DNA of 64,000 bases. Source: Pseudomonadota bacterium (GTDB taxonomy: Bacteria > Pseudomonadota > Gammaproteobacteria > Steroidobacterales > Steroidobacteraceae). Positions 1 through 9,368 of this stretch are shown piece after piece. A model generated the notes under the pieces. It searched no databases, was not told the origin of the DNA, and saw only the letters and a list, made by a program, of their open reading frames with translations. Both the position numbers and the translations under genes were made by a program. Where the stretch lies: the NCBI GenBank assembly GCA_021816775.1, contig JAKAXA010000014.1, positions 24,720 through 88,719 of the forward strand, written 5' to 3'. How positions within the stretch are numbered: the first letter of the stretch is position 1; each line of letters begins with the position of its first letter.

Positions 1-255
1 GCCGAGGGCTGGGAGGGGTGTCTGTCGGTGCCGGGACTGCGCGGGCTGGTGCCGCGCTACACGCGGCTGCGGTACCGTGGATACGATCTGCGCGGCGCGC
101 CGATCGAGCGCACGGTCGAGGGCTTTCACGCGCGCGTGGTGCAGCACGAGGTGGATCACCTCGACGGGATCCTCTACCCGCAGCGCATCGAGGACATGCG
201 CAACTTCGGCTTCGAGGACGCCCTCGGGGCGCGCATGACGCCGATGCCGGACTGA
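1..255 (+). CDS. def: Peptide deformylase, C-terminal part (cut by window edge)
   Basis: Removes the formyl group from the N-terminal methionine of new proteins in the cytoplasm. The frame is open from base 1, so the N-terminal half lies outside the window. About 84 residues remain. They include family motif II (EGCLS), whose Cys is a metal ligand, and motif III (QHEVDHLDG), with the HExxH metal ligands and catalytic Glu. The C-terminus is of normal length. It converges on the yebC-type gene, with 17 bases between the stop codons. Def often neighbours fmt, but what lies upstream cannot be seen here. Confidence 0.93.
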   Translation, partial: AEGWEGCLSVPGLRGLVPRYTRLRYRGYDLRGAPIERTVEGFHARVVQHEVDHLDGILYPQRIEDMRNFGFEDALGARMTPMPD

Positions 256-272
256 GCCGGCGCGGGGCGGGC

Positions 273-995
273 TCAGGCGAGGGTGTGGAACACCCGCTGC
301 ACGTCATCGTCCTGCTCGAGCTTGTCGATCAGCGCCAGCACCTCCTGCGCCTGCGCCTCGGGCAGTTCCGTCGGTACGGTGCAGATGTACTCGTGCTCGG
401 CCGACAGCGGCGTGAGGCCGCGCGCCTCGAGCGCCTCCTGCACCTTGCCGAAATCCTCGAACGCGCAGCGGATGACCAGCTGCGGCTCGCCGTTCTCGCC
501 GCTGCCCTCGCCCATGTCCTCCAGACCGTGATCGATCAGGTACAGCTCAAGGTCGTCCGGGTCGATTCCCGCCGGATCGAGGCGGAACACGCCCATGTGC
601 TTGAACAGGAACGCGACGCTTCCGGAGGTGGCCAGGTTGCCGCCGTTCTTGGTGACGATGTTGCGCACGGCGGCCACCGTGCGCGTGGGATTGTCCGTCG
701 CCGCTTCGATCAGCAGGGCGACGCCGTGCGGCGCGTAGGCCTCGTAGTGCACCTGCTGGTACTGGGTGGCATCGCGACCGGTGGCCCGCTTGATGGCGGC
801 CTCGATCTTCTCCTTCGGCATGTTGACCGCGCGGGCGTTCTGGATCACGCGCCGCAGGGTCGGGTTGCCCGTCGGATCGCTTCCGCCCGCCTTCACCGCC
901 ATGGTGATGTCCTTGGCGATGCGCGCGAACTGCTTGGCCATGCGGTTCCAGCGCGCAAACATGGTGTGCTTGCGGACTTCGAAAATTCGTCCCAT
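273..995 (-). CDS. YebC/PmpR family protein
   Basis: A 240-residue protein of the YebC family, long annotated as DNA-binding transcriptional regulators and more recently also linked to translation. The whole family fold is present: a basic N-terminal segment with the [17 protein letters not shown] region, then the conserved [14 protein letters not shown], the [18 protein letters not shown] stretch, GGNL and GSVAFLF. The first residues ([17 protein letters not shown]) are of the YeeN-like subtype, not the classical MAGHSKW start of YebC, so it may not be the RuvC-linked orthologue. No clear Shine-Dalgarno sequence is seen. It is not next to ruvC here. Confidence 0.88.
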   Translation of the reverse strand: MGRIFEVRKHTMFARWNRMAKQFARIAKDITMAVKAGGSDPTGNPTLRRVIQNARAVNMPKEKIEAAIKRATGRDATQYQQVHYEAYAPHGVALLIEAATDNPTRTVAAVRNIVTKNGGNLATSGSVAFLFKHMGVFRLDPAGIDPDDLELYLIDHGLEDMGEGSGENGEPQLVIRCAFEDFGKVQEALEARGLTPLSAEHEYICTVPTELPEAQAQEVLALIDKLEQDDDVQRVFHTLA

Positions 996-1028
996 GAAAG
1001 TCTGCCGGGGGCGGAGCGGGCAGCGCGC

Positions 1029-2198
1029 TCAGGCGAGCTGGGCCTGAAGCACGCGCAGTCGGCGGCGCTGCAGGCGTAATCGCTGCTCGAGCTCCTTGAA
1101 GCGCAGCTGGAAGCTGGTGTGCTCCCAGTGCTCGGCGACGGCGCGCTTCTTCTCGGTGAGCCACTGCTCCTTCACCTTGGCCCAGTCGGCGACGGCCGCA
1201 AGGAAGCTATCGTATTCGCGCGAGATGTGCTGACGCAGCTCGCTGATGCGCGAGGGCGCGGCGGTCGGCGCGACGCGCTCGAGCGAGCTCTGCGCCCGCG
1301 CGAACTGCATCGCGAGCAGCGCGCGCTGGATCTGGAACACCGGCGTGCGCTTCAACTTGCGGGTCAGCCCCACGAACTGCAGGCCGGCGATCAGCCACTT
1401 GGTCGGATCCCACTGCCACCAGCGCACGCCGTTGCGGTAATCGTGCGCGAAGATGTGGTGGAAGTTGTGGTAGCCCTCGCCGAAGGTGAGCACGGCGAGC
1501 ACCGGGTTGTCCCGGGCGGTGTTGTCTTCGGTGTACGGACGCGAGCCCCACATGTGCGCGAGCGAATTGATGAAGAATGTGAAATGGTGGCTCACCACCA
1601 ACCTCAGCACTCCGGCGAGCAGGAACACGCCCCACAGGTCGCCGGTGAGCCATCCGGCGAGCAGCGGCAGCCCGAGGTTGGTGAGCAGCACGAGCGCCAG
1701 GTAGTGACGGTGCTGGAAGGCGAGCATGCGGTCGCGGCGCAGGTCGGGAATGTTGCTGAAGTCGGTTTTGCCGCTCGGGTACTCGCGCAGCATCCAGCCG
1801 ATGTGCGAGAACCAGAAGCCGCGGCGCGCCGAGTACGGGTCGAGCTCCTCGTCATCGACGTTCAGGTGATGGCGGCGGTGGCCGCTGCACCAGATCCAGG
1901 CGCTGTTCTGCATCGCCATGGTGCCGAAGATGAGGTAGAGCACCCGCAGGCTCCAGTGGGCCTCGTACGTGCGGTGCGCCCAGAGCCGGTGGTAGCCGGC
2001 CGTGATCGACAGCTCGTTCGCCGCCAGGAACACCCCGAACAGCACCCAGGCCGCGGCGCTGTACCCGTGCGTGATGCCATACCACGGCACGACCACGATC
2101 GCGGCCAGAAATGTCAATGAAAACAATGCAATATTGACCCAGATCGGCGGCGCTGACCGCGCGGCGGACGGCTGGACCGTGGCGGATGACTTCGGCAT
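1029..2198 (-). CDS. Acyl-CoA/fatty acid desaturase with C-terminal coiled-coil extension
   Basis: An integral-membrane di-iron desaturase of the stearoyl-CoA delta-9 type, introducing a double bond into acyl chains for membrane fluidity. The three histidine boxes are intact: HRLWAH (residues 70-75), HRRHH (107-111) and HNFHH (244-248). Hydrophobic segments around residues 20-60, 80-100 and 165-215 fit the four-helix family topology. At 389 residues it carries about 100 residues more than the catalytic core needs. The tail from about 290 is charged, rich in E, K, R and Q, and looks like a coiled coil. An AT-rich patch at 2226-2245 upstream is the likely promoter region. Confidence 0.88.
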   Translation of the reverse strand: MPKSSATVQPSAARSAPPIWVNIALFSLTFLAAIVVVPWYGITHGYSAAAWVLFGVFLAANELSITAGYHRLWAHRTYEAHWSLRVLYLIFGTMAMQNSAWIWCSGHRRHHLNVDDEELDPYSARRGFWFSHIGWMLREYPSGKTDFSNIPDLRRDRMLAFQHRHYLALVLLTNLGLPLLAGWLTGDLWGVFLLAGVLRLVVSHHFTFFINSLAHMWGSRPYTEDNTARDNPVLAVLTFGEGYHNFHHIFAHDYRNGVRWWQWDPTKWLIAGLQFVGLTRKLKRTPVFQIQRALLAMQFARAQSSLERVAPTAAPSRISELRQHISREYDSFLAAVADWAKVKEQWLTEKKRAVAEHWEHTSFQLRFKELEQRLRLQRRRLRVLQAQLA

Positions 2199-2321
2199 GG
2201 GCAGTGGGCGCTCAGGGGCGGTGGATCAAAACATAATAACCATAGCACGTTCTGCGCGCCGCGGGCAGGCGCGATGCCGCGCTCGACCCGCCGAGCGGCG
2301 GTGGGCCGAGCGCCGGCTGCT

Positions 2322-3434
2322 CTAGAAGGAATAGACCCCCTGCACGGCGAACTCGCTCTGGTGGGCGCTGTAGTCGGTGAGCGTGCGGCCGGTGGCCGGG
2401 TCCGTGTGCACGTAGAGGAACGTCGGCCGGTTCGAGGTGTCGTAGCGGCCCTCGATGCGCAGCTCGAAGTCCGCCGTCGGGTCGTAGCCGAGCGTCAGGG
2501 TCGCCTCCTTGAGCCTCTGCGCCGTTCCGGTGACGAACCCGTTGCGGTCGTCGAACGATTCCCCGCGCACCGAGACGCGCCACCGGCTGCTCAGGCGCTC
2601 ATTCACGTACAGCGCAACGCCGCTCCATTGTCCGCCGGCCGTCACCGCGCTCGGGCGCTGCCGGCCCCAGTCATAGCTCGCCACGACCTGCAGCGCGGCG
2701 GTGACGTTGTAGGTGGCGACGGTGTCGATCAAGGTGCGCCGGGTGAGATCCACCGGGTCGTTGCCGATGTAGCTTTGCGCGGTGAAGGAGAGGCTCGCGG
2801 TCGGGTTCAGGGCGATCCCGAGCTCGACGGTCTTCGATCCGGAGCTGACGCTGGTGTAGTTCCAGCCGTTGTTGACGCCCACGATGAGGCTGACGGCGCG
2901 GTCGAAGGCATAGGTGGCGCGCACGCCGGTGTGGGTCATCGGCTCGGCGTAAAAGAGAAACGATCGCGAGAAGTTGCTGTTGCCCGTCGGCGCGATGACC
3001 TCGGCGCCCGCGAGAGTGGTGAATTTCCCGGCCTGCACCGTGAGTGCGCCGTCGACGTACTGCACGAAGCCCTGCAGGATGTCGATGGGATTGTTGCTCG
3101 AAGCCGAGGCGCTTTCGGCGGCGTTGACGATCTTGGCGTCATCGCCTGCGATCGTGTCGATCAGCGCGCCGAAGCCCTGCTTGGGCTGGTAGGCGAGAGT
3201 GAGACCCGCCTGATCGAGCTGGAATGCCTCGTGCGCCGTGTCGAACTGATGAAACGTGTTGCCGCCGGAGGAGGTGTAATACGAGGCGGCGACATAACCG
3301 GACGCCGTGATGCCGGAGTCGGCAAGCAGCTGCGCGAGCGTGCCCGCCGGCGGCTCGGCCGCGCGCGCGCCTGTGGGCCCGAGGGCGCCGAGCGCCGCAG
3401 CCAGCAGGGACAGTGTCGGGAGGAACTTGGGCAT
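2322..3434 (-). CDS. Putative outer-membrane beta-barrel protein
   Basis: A predicted outer-membrane barrel of 370 residues. The start chosen is the ATG at 3434, preceded by a good ribosome binding site (AGGAAAGG). A longer in-frame reading from 3563 has no signal sequence. Residues 1-25 form a signal peptide ending in GARA. The rest alternates polar and hydrophobic residues in short strands with G/T/S-rich turns. It ends in a C-terminal phenylalanine (VYSF), the usual signal for BAM-mediated insertion. Exact porin family and substrate are not recognised; it resembles the OmpL-like or beta-barrel porin-2 groups. It lies 229 bases downstream of motB and probably has its own promoter there. Confidence 0.7.
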   Translation of the reverse strand: MPKFLPTLSLLAAALGALGPTGARAAEPPAGTLAQLLADSGITASGYVAASYYTSSGGNTFHQFDTAHEAFQLDQAGLTLAYQPKQGFGALIDTIAGDDAKIVNAAESASASSNNPIDILQGFVQYVDGALTVQAGKFTTLAGAEVIAPTGNSNFSRSFLFYAEPMTHTGVRATYAFDRAVSLIVGVNNGWNYTSVSSGSKTVELGIALNPTASLSFTAQSYIGNDPVDLTRRTLIDTVATYNVTAALQVVASYDWGRQRPSAVTAGGQWSGVALYVNERLSSRWRVSVRGESFDDRNGFVTGTAQRLKEATLTLGYDPTADFELRIEGRYDTSNRPTFLYVHTDPATGRTLTDYSAHQSEFAVQGVYSF

Positions 3435-3663
3435 GCTGAACCTTTCCTGACCGCAGTCGGGTGTCGGACACGGGCAGGCAAGCACGCGCCGTGCCAGGGC
3501 CGGCGCGGCATGAATTCCCCGGAAATCGAGTCTCCGCAGGCTTCGCGCGGCAGGCCGTTGCACCGCGCTGGTGCGCGGCGGGACTCATGGTGGTGCGCGC
3601 GCCGGCGCTGAGCCCAACTCTATGGGCGCCGTCGTCAGCGACAGGTGAGGAAATCGGCCGCGC

Positions 3664-4662
3664 CTAATGCGGCTTGCCGGTGGGCGCGGCGCCCGGCGGG
3701 CTCAGCGGCAGGGGCGGCGCGGCCGAGCCGGTATCGGCGCGCAGCGCGTCCTCGGCCTCGCGCCGCGTCATGACGATGATGCTGATGCGCCGGTTGATCG
3801 GGTCGTACGGATTGGCCTTGTCGAACAGCACGCTCGAGGCCAGGCCCACCACCCGGGCGATCTTGCCGGCGGCGAGCCCCCCGGCGACGAGCGCGCGGCG
3901 CGCGGCGTTGGCCCGGTCGGCGGACAGCTCCCAGTTGGTGTAGCGCGCCTCGCGCGGGTACGGGTGCGCGTCGGTGTGGCCGATGATGGCGATCTGGTTG
4001 GGCACGGAGTTCAGGTACGGCGCGAGCGTCTTGAGGATGCGCAGCGTGTAGCTGCGCAGCTTCGCGCTGCCGAGATCGAACATCGGGCGGTTCTTGGCAT
4101 CGACGATCTGGATACGCACGCCGCGGGGCGTGATGTCGATGAGCAGCTGGTTCTTGAACGGCTTCAGCGCCTGGCTCTTGTTGACCGCCTGGCGCAGCTG
4201 TGCCATCAGGGACTCGAGGCGCTTGTGGTCGGCGCCTTCGAGCTGCTTTTTCGCCTCGGCGAGGTTCGTGCGCGGCGCGGGCTGCTGATAACGGTTGCTG
4301 CCGGGGCCCTTCTCGGGCGCCTCGACGTCGATCACCTGGTGCGGCGTCGAGCTCAGGCCGTTCAGGCCGCCGCCGAGATTGACCGGGCTGGTGCTCGCGC
4401 CGCCCGGGCCCATCGGGCCGGGCGCGGCCCGCACGCTGTGCCCGCTCTGCATGCTGGGGTTCTTGAAATAGTTGAAGATCGCCGCGCGCTCGGCCTTGTT
4501 GACCGCCGTGACGATCCACATGACCAGGAAGAACGCCATCATGGCGGTGACGAAATCGGCGTAGGCGACCTTCCAGACGCCGCCGTGGTGCTCGGCCGCG
4601 CGGCGCCTGTTGCGCCGGATGACGATGGTCGCCTTGTCGTCTTTGTTCGCGTTGCTGGCCAT
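3664..4662 (-). CDS. motB: Flagellar motor stator protein MotB
   Basis: The peptidoglycan-anchored half of the proton-driven MotA/MotB stator. At the N-terminus is a basic stretch, then one transmembrane helix (about residues 33-53) containing the proton-accepting Asp36 in the hallmark YADFVTAMMAFFLVMW. A proline/glycine-rich linker follows, then an OmpA-like peptidoglycan-binding domain in the C-terminal half (IIGHTDAHPYPREARYTNWELS, with the NWELS/RA pattern). 332 residues is normal. Its ATG overlaps the motA stop as TGATG, so the two are translated together. Confidence 0.96.
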   Translation of the reverse strand: MASNANKDDKATIVIRRNRRRAAEHHGGVWKVAYADFVTAMMAFFLVMWIVTAVNKAERAAIFNYFKNPSMQSGHSVRAAPGPMGPGGASTSPVNLGGGLNGLSSTPHQVIDVEAPEKGPGSNRYQQPAPRTNLAEAKKQLEGADHKRLESLMAQLRQAVNKSQALKPFKNQLLIDITPRGVRIQIVDAKNRPMFDLGSAKLRSYTLRILKTLAPYLNSVPNQIAIIGHTDAHPYPREARYTNWELSADRANAARRALVAGGLAAGKIARVVGLASSVLFDKANPYDPINRRISIIVMTRREAEDALRADTGSAAPPLPLSPPGAAPTGKPH

Positions 4663-5531
4663 CAGGCGCTGGCTCTGGCCTTACCTTTCAGCTGGGCCTC
4701 GAGATCGGCGAACGTCGGGCGCACGTCGCTGAAGAGGAGTTTGCGCGAGAACTCGATCGCAACGGCGGGAACGTAGCCGCGCACGCTCGCCACGAGGGCC
4801 ATCTTGACCAGCTCGAAGGCCTTGGCCTCGTCATTGGCCGCGTGCGCCATGGCCGCCGCCAGTGGCCCGGCGAAGCCATAGGAGATCAGGATGCCGAGGA
4901 AGGTGCCCACCAGAGCGGAGGCGACCCGCGCGCCGATGCTTGCCGTATCGGCGCCGGCAATCGACGCCATGGTGTTCACGATGCCGAGCACTGCGGCCAC
5001 GATGCCGAATCCCGGCAGGGAGTCGGCCATGCGCTGCACCGCGTGCGAGGGCTCGTGGATCTCCTGGTGGAAGGTCTCGAGCTCCTGGTCGAGCAGGCTC
5101 TCGAACTCGTGCGGGTCGAGGTTGCCACCGACCATCAGGCGCAGGCAGTCGGTGATGAACTGGCGCAGGTGATGGTCCGCGGCGATGCGCGGGTATTTCT
5201 TGAACAGCGCGCCGCCGTCCGGGGCGTCGATGTCCGACTCGATCGCCATCAGGCCTTCCTTGCGGATCCTCACCAGGATGTCGTAGAGCAGCTTCAGGAG
5301 CGAGACGTAATCGTCGTGCTCGTAGCGCTCCTGGCGGACGAGCGCGACGATGTCGGCGAAGCTCGCCTTGACGATCTTGATCGGGTTGCTGGTGAGGAAG
5401 GCGCCGAAGGCGGCCCCGACGATGATGAGAAATTCCGCCGGATGCCACAGGGCGAGCAGCTTTCCACCCTCTATCATGAAGCCCACGGCCACGCAGGCGA
5501 GGACGACGACGCTTCCGATGATCTGAATCAC
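4662..5531 (-). CDS. motA: Flagellar motor stator protein MotA
   Basis: The proton-channel half of the flagellar stator, in the inner membrane. It has 289 residues and starts with GTG. Two N-terminal helices (residues about 1-25 and 30-50, beginning MIQIIGSVVVLACVAVGFMI) and two C-terminal helices (PGFGIVAAVLGIVNTM and the following LVGTFLGILISYGF) flank a large cytoplasmic loop. It is the first gene of a two-gene motAB operon. A consensus-like sigma-28 promoter lies about 90 bases upstream. No other flagellar gene is in the window, so motAB is a detached unit of the flagellar regulon. Confidence 0.96.
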   Translation of the reverse strand: MIQIIGSVVVLACVAVGFMIEGGKLLALWHPAEFLIIVGAAFGAFLTSNPIKIVKASFADIVALVRQERYEHDDYVSLLKLLYDILVRIRKEGLMAIESDIDAPDGGALFKKYPRIAADHHLRQFITDCLRLMVGGNLDPHEFESLLDQELETFHQEIHEPSHAVQRMADSLPGFGIVAAVLGIVNTMASIAGADTASIGARVASALVGTFLGILISYGFAGPLAAAMAHAANDEAKAFELVKMALVASVRGYVPAVAIEFSRKLLFSDVRPTFADLEAQLKGKARASA

Positions 5532-5622
5532 GAGCTGCGTAAGCCTGTTCTAAGGATGCTGCGCGCGGTCCTTGGCGCCGAGGCGGGCGAGCCGGTCCAC
5601 TGTGCAGCGATACTGATGCGAG

Positions 5623-5648
5623 TATCGGCGGCGCCACGGCGTTCTTGA
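5623..5648 (-). promoter_or_regulatory. Sigma-28 (FliA) promoter of motAB
   Basis: On the minus strand: TCAAG, 14 bases, GCCGATA. This fits the enterobacterial TAAAG-N14-GCCGATAA and the pseudomonad TCAAG form in both boxes and spacing. The predicted transcription start is about 85 bases before the motA GTG. It puts motAB in the late (class III/IV) flagellar tier. Confidence 0.65.
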
Positions 5649-5731
5649 ACCGCGCAGGCCCGGAACTGTGACGCTGACCGTGTAAACTGCCCCCCGCAGC
5701 GCCGCCCAAGGCGAGCGGCGAGGAGACCCCC

Positions 5732-6928
5732 GTGCTTGAGCATCTCGACCGGCTGCCGCCGGACCCCATCCTGGGGCTGATGGCCGCATTTCGCGCCGAT
5801 TCCGATCCCCGCAAGGTCGATCTCGGCGTCGGCGTATACCGTGACGAGCGGGGCGAGACGCCGGTCATGCAGGCCGTGCGGGATGCCGAGCGTGCCCTGC
5901 TTGCGCGCCAGACCACCAAGACCTACGTGGCGCCCGCCGGCAACGCGGGCTTCAACGAAGCGATGCGCCGGCTCGCGCTGGGCGAGGACTCGCCCCTGGT
6001 CGCTTCCGAGCGGGTGTGCGCGGTGCAGGCGCCCGGAGGCTGCGGGGCGCTGCGCCTCGGCGCGGAGCTGATCCGGGCCGCGCGGCCCGAGGCGGTGGTG
6101 CACGTGAGCGCGCCGACCTGGGCCAATCACGTGCCGCTGCTGTCGGGCTGCGGGTTGAAGCTCGAGCGCTATCCGTACTTCGACACCGCCACCGGCGGCG
6201 TCCGCTTCGAGGCCATGCTGAGCGCGCTCGAGGCGTTGCCGCCGCGCTCGGTGGTGCTGCTGCACGCCTCCTGCCACAACCCCACGGGCGCGGATCTCGA
6301 TGAGGCGCAATGGCGGGAGACTGCTGCGGTGATCCAACGCCGCGCGCTCCTGCCGTTCATCGACATGGCCTACCAGGGGCTCGGCCGCGGACTCACCGAG
6401 GACGCCTACGGCGCCCGCTTGCTCGCCGAGCAGCTGCCCGAGGCGCTGATCGCCGTGTCATGCTCGAAGAACTTCGGTCTGTACCGCGAGCGCGTCGGAT
6501 GCCTGCTGGCCCTCGGCGAGAGCGGCGCGGCGGCCGCGGCGGCGCTCACCCAGCTGGTGCGCATCGCGCGCGGCCTGTACTCGATGCCGCCGGATCACGG
6601 CGCGGCCATCGTGGCGGAAGTTCTCGCCAGCGAGCCGTTGCGCGCTGCGTGGCTCGCAGAGCTCACTGTCATGCGCGAGCGCATTCTGCAGCTGCGCGGC
6701 GCCACGGCCCGCGAGCTCGCGGCGGCATGTCCGCACAAGGATTTCAGCCGCATCGTCCGCCAGCGCGGCATGTTCTCCTTTCTCGGCGTCGCGCCCGAGA
6801 CGGTGCGGCGGCTGCGCGAGGCGCACCACGTCTACATGACCGATGACAGCCGGATCAACATCGCCGGGCTGCGCATGGAGAACATTCCCTACTTTGCGCG
6901 CGCGGTGGCCCAGGCGCTCGGTCAGTAG
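5732..6928 (+). CDS. tyrB: Aromatic amino acid / aspartate aminotransferase (class I)
   Basis: A PLP enzyme moving amino groups between aromatic amino acids or aspartate and 2-oxoglutarate. It has 398 residues, like TyrB and AspC. The opening (LPPDPILGLMAAFRAD) and VDLGVGVYRDERGETPVM are typical. SCSKNFGLYRERVG holds the PLP lysine (Lys246), HNPTGADL the cofactor-binding Asn, and the C-terminal SRINIAGLR the substrate carboxylate Arg. The GTG start at 5732 is supported by AGGAG at 5721-5725. TyrB and AspC cannot be separated with certainty from sequence alone. It converges on folA with a 7-base overlap of the coding ends. Confidence 0.9.
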   Translation: MLEHLDRLPPDPILGLMAAFRADSDPRKVDLGVGVYRDERGETPVMQAVRDAERALLARQTTKTYVAPAGNAGFNEAMRRLALGEDSPLVASERVCAVQAPGGCGALRLGAELIRAARPEAVVHVSAPTWANHVPLLSGCGLKLERYPYFDTATGGVRFEAMLSALEALPPRSVVLLHASCHNPTGADLDEAQWRETAAVIQRRALLPFIDMAYQGLGRGLTEDAYGARLLAEQLPEALIAVSCSKNFGLYRERVGCLLALGESGAAAAAALTQLVRIARGLYSMPPDHGAAIVAEVLASEPLRAAWLAELTVMRERILQLRGATARELAAACPHKDFSRIVRQRGMFSFLGVAPETVRRLREAHHVYMTDDSRINIAGLRMENIPYFARAVAQALGQ

Positions 6929-7449
6929 GCCCCCGGCGGCTGCGGGGCGCTCTTGCGCTCGAGCGTCATGAACGTGAACGCATAAGGGTTGCGCTCGCCG
7001 GCCGCGTGGCGATGGCACTCGACGTCGGCCCACTGCGTCGGATCGATGGCTGGGAAGAAGGTATCGCCGGCGACATCGGCGTGCACCAGGGTGAGATAGA
7101 TGCGGCGCGCGAACGGCATCAGCAGCCGGTAGACCTCGGCGCCGCCGATGCCGATGAGCTCGATGTCGTCGCGCGCGCACCCGAGGGCGTGGCCGAGGGA
7201 GTGCACGGCGAGCACGCCGCGCGAGCACCACTGACGATTGCGCGTCAGCACCAGGTTGCGCCGCTCGGGCAGGGGCCGACCGATCGACTCGAAGGTCCTG
7301 CGGCCCATCAGGATCGGCTTGCCGAGGGTGAGGGACCTGAAGCGCCTGAGGTCCTCCGGCAGCCGCCAGGGCAGGGCATTGTCGCGGCCGATGCAGCCGT
7401 TCTCGGCCATGGCCACGATGAGCGAGACCTGCGGCTGCAGCAGGCTCAC
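6922..7449 (-). CDS. folA: Dihydrofolate reductase
   Basis: Reduces dihydrofolate to tetrahydrofolate with NADPH, regenerating the cofactor oxidised by thymidylate synthase (thyA lies 2.5 kb away in the same orientation). It has 175 residues. Motifs: SLIVAMAENGCIGRDNALPWRLPEDL, with catalytic Asp33 equivalent to E. coli Asp27; LMGRRTFESIGRPLPERRN, the NADPH-phosphate loop; and IGIGGAEVYRLLMP. The C-terminus is slightly longer than in E. coli. Confidence 0.95.
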   Translation of the reverse strand: MSLLQPQVSLIVAMAENGCIGRDNALPWRLPEDLRRFRSLTLGKPILMGRRTFESIGRPLPERRNLVLTRNRQWCSRGVLAVHSLGHALGCARDDIELIGIGGAEVYRLLMPFARRIYLTLVHADVAGDTFFPAIDPTQWADVECHRHAAGERNPYAFTFMTLERKSAPQPPGAY

Positions 7450-7492
7450 CGGCCGCCCCGCGCCATTGGATCGCGACGGTGCACGCGTGGCC

Positions 7493-9364
7493 TCAGATTT
7501 CCACCACGGTGTTGAGCGCGACGACGCCGCGCGAGGGCATGCGGAAGAACTCCGCCGCCTGGGTGCTGTGCCGCTGCATGCGCGCGAACAGGATCCGCTG
7601 CAGCCCGCGCCAGCCGGGCAGGTCGCGCGCGCGCACCACGTGCTGGCCGACGAAGAACGAGCTGTCTTCCATGAACACCTTCAGCCCGCGGGCGCGGCAG
7701 CCGCGCAGCGCCTCGGCGACATCCGGGGTCTCCATGAAACCGAAGCGCGCGGTGACCCGGTACACCCCCGGCAGCGTCTCGTCGATCTCCACCCGGTTGG
7801 CCGGGTCCTGGCGCGGGGTGCGCACGATCTCGAGATTGAGGATGATGAGCCGCTCGTGCACCACGCGGTTGTGCTCGAGGTTGCGGATCAACGCCGAGGG
7901 CACCAGATCCGGGGTGCTGGCGAGAAACACCGCGGTTCCCGGCACGCGGTGCACACCGGCGAGCAGATTCGGCAGCTCGCTGCGCGGAATCGCCTGGCGC
8001 GCCAGCGCCGCGCGCAGCTCGAGCCGTCCGCTGCGCCAGGTGACGAACACCACGAACAGCATCGCCGCGAGCGTGAGCGGAATCCATCCGCCGTTCGGCA
8101 CCTTCGTCATGTTGCCGACGAAGAAGGTGGCATCGACCAGTAACAGCACCCCGAACACCAGGCCCACGACCCACTTCGGCCAGTTCCACTGCTGCAGCGC
8201 GACGAACGCCCCGAGCACGGTGGTGATCAGCATGGTGCCGACCACGGCCGAGCCATACGCGGCCGACAGAGCGTTCGAGGATCCGAAACCCACCACGAAT
8301 GCGACCACCGCGAGGAATACCAGCCAGTTGACCGCCGGCACGTAGATCTGGCCGAGCTCGGTGGCCGAGGTCTGCAGCACCCGGATGCGCGGCAGCAGAT
8401 CGAGCTGCACGGCCTGGCGGGCGATGGAGAAGGCTCCCGAGATGACGGCCTGGGAGGCGATGACGCTGGCGGCGGTGGCCAGGATCACCATCCAGGGCAG
8501 CGCCGAGGTCGAGACCATGAAGTAGAGGGTCTGCGGAATGTAACGCCCCTGCCCGAGCTGCAGCGCGCCCTGGCCGAAGTAATTGAGCAGCAGCGCCGGC
8601 CAGACCAGCGAGAACCACGCCACGCGCACCGGCAGCTTGCCGAAGTGCCCCATGTCGGCATAGAGCGCCTCGCCCCCGGTGAGGCACAGGAACACCGCGC
8701 CGATCACCGCGAGCGCGACCCCGGGCCGGCGCACCAGCAGATCGACGCCGTAGAGCGGGTTCAGCGCATAGAGCACCACCGGATCGGCGCGGATCGCATT
8801 GATGCCGGTCGCCGCCAGCACCAGGAACCACACGATCATGATCGGACCGAACAATGCGCCGACGCGCGCCGTGCCGCGGCGCTGATAGGCGAACAGCCCG
8901 ATGATCACCCCGACCGTCAGCGGCACCACCGCGTGACTCAAATCCGGGCTCAACACCTGCAGGCCCTCCATCGCGCTCAGCACGGTGATCGCAGGGGTGA
9001 TCAGCGAATCGCAGAAGAAGAACGCCGTGCCGGCGAGCGCGAGCCACACCACCAAGCGCGCCCAGAGGCTGCCGGCGATGCTGTTGCGTTGGGCGAGCGC
9101 GAACATCGCCAGGATTCCGCCCTCGCCCTCGTTGTCGGCGCGCATGATGATGCTGACGTACTTGATGGTGACCGAGATGGTCAGCGCCCAGACGATCAGC
9201 GACAGCGAGCCGAGCACCGCCACACGATCGAAGCGCCCCGCCTCGGTCAGGGTCTCCTCCAGGGCATAGAGCGGGCTCGTGCCGATGTCCCCGTAGACGA
9301 TGCCGGTGGCCCCGATCACCGCCGCGAGCGTCAAGCCGCGCGCGTGCCCCGAGTGAGTGCTCAA
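7493..9364 (-). CDS. kup: KUP-family potassium uptake protein
   Basis: A low-affinity, proton-coupled K+ importer of the inner membrane. The family opening is plain: LAAVIGATGIVYGDIGTSPLYAL, then the following helices (GEGGILAMFAL, LITPAITVLSAMEGL and others). There are about 12 hydrophobic segments and then a soluble C-terminal domain. The best start is TTG at 9364, giving 623 residues, the E. coli length. The longer reading back to 9553 would run through the end of the SET gene and is arginine-rich noise. The TTG lies four bases after the SET-gene stop, with GGTGA as a possible ribosome site. Confidence 0.93.
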   Translation of the reverse strand: MSTHSGHARGLTLAAVIGATGIVYGDIGTSPLYALEETLTEAGRFDRVAVLGSLSLIVWALTISVTIKYVSIIMRADNEGEGGILAMFALAQRNSIAGSLWARLVVWLALAGTAFFFCDSLITPAITVLSAMEGLQVLSPDLSHAVVPLTVGVIIGLFAYQRRGTARVGALFGPIMIVWFLVLAATGINAIRADPVVLYALNPLYGVDLLVRRPGVALAVIGAVFLCLTGGEALYADMGHFGKLPVRVAWFSLVWPALLLNYFGQGALQLGQGRYIPQTLYFMVSTSALPWMVILATAASVIASQAVISGAFSIARQAVQLDLLPRIRVLQTSATELGQIYVPAVNWLVFLAVVAFVVGFGSSNALSAAYGSAVVGTMLITTVLGAFVALQQWNWPKWVVGLVFGVLLLVDATFFVGNMTKVPNGGWIPLTLAAMLFVVFVTWRSGRLELRAALARQAIPRSELPNLLAGVHRVPGTAVFLASTPDLVPSALIRNLEHNRVVHERLIILNLEIVRTPRQDPANRVEIDETLPGVYRVTARFGFMETPDVAEALRGCRARGLKVFMEDSSFFVGQHVVRARDLPGWRGLQRILFARMQRHSTQAAEFFRMPSRGVVALNTVVEI

Positions 9365-9368
9365 CGTA

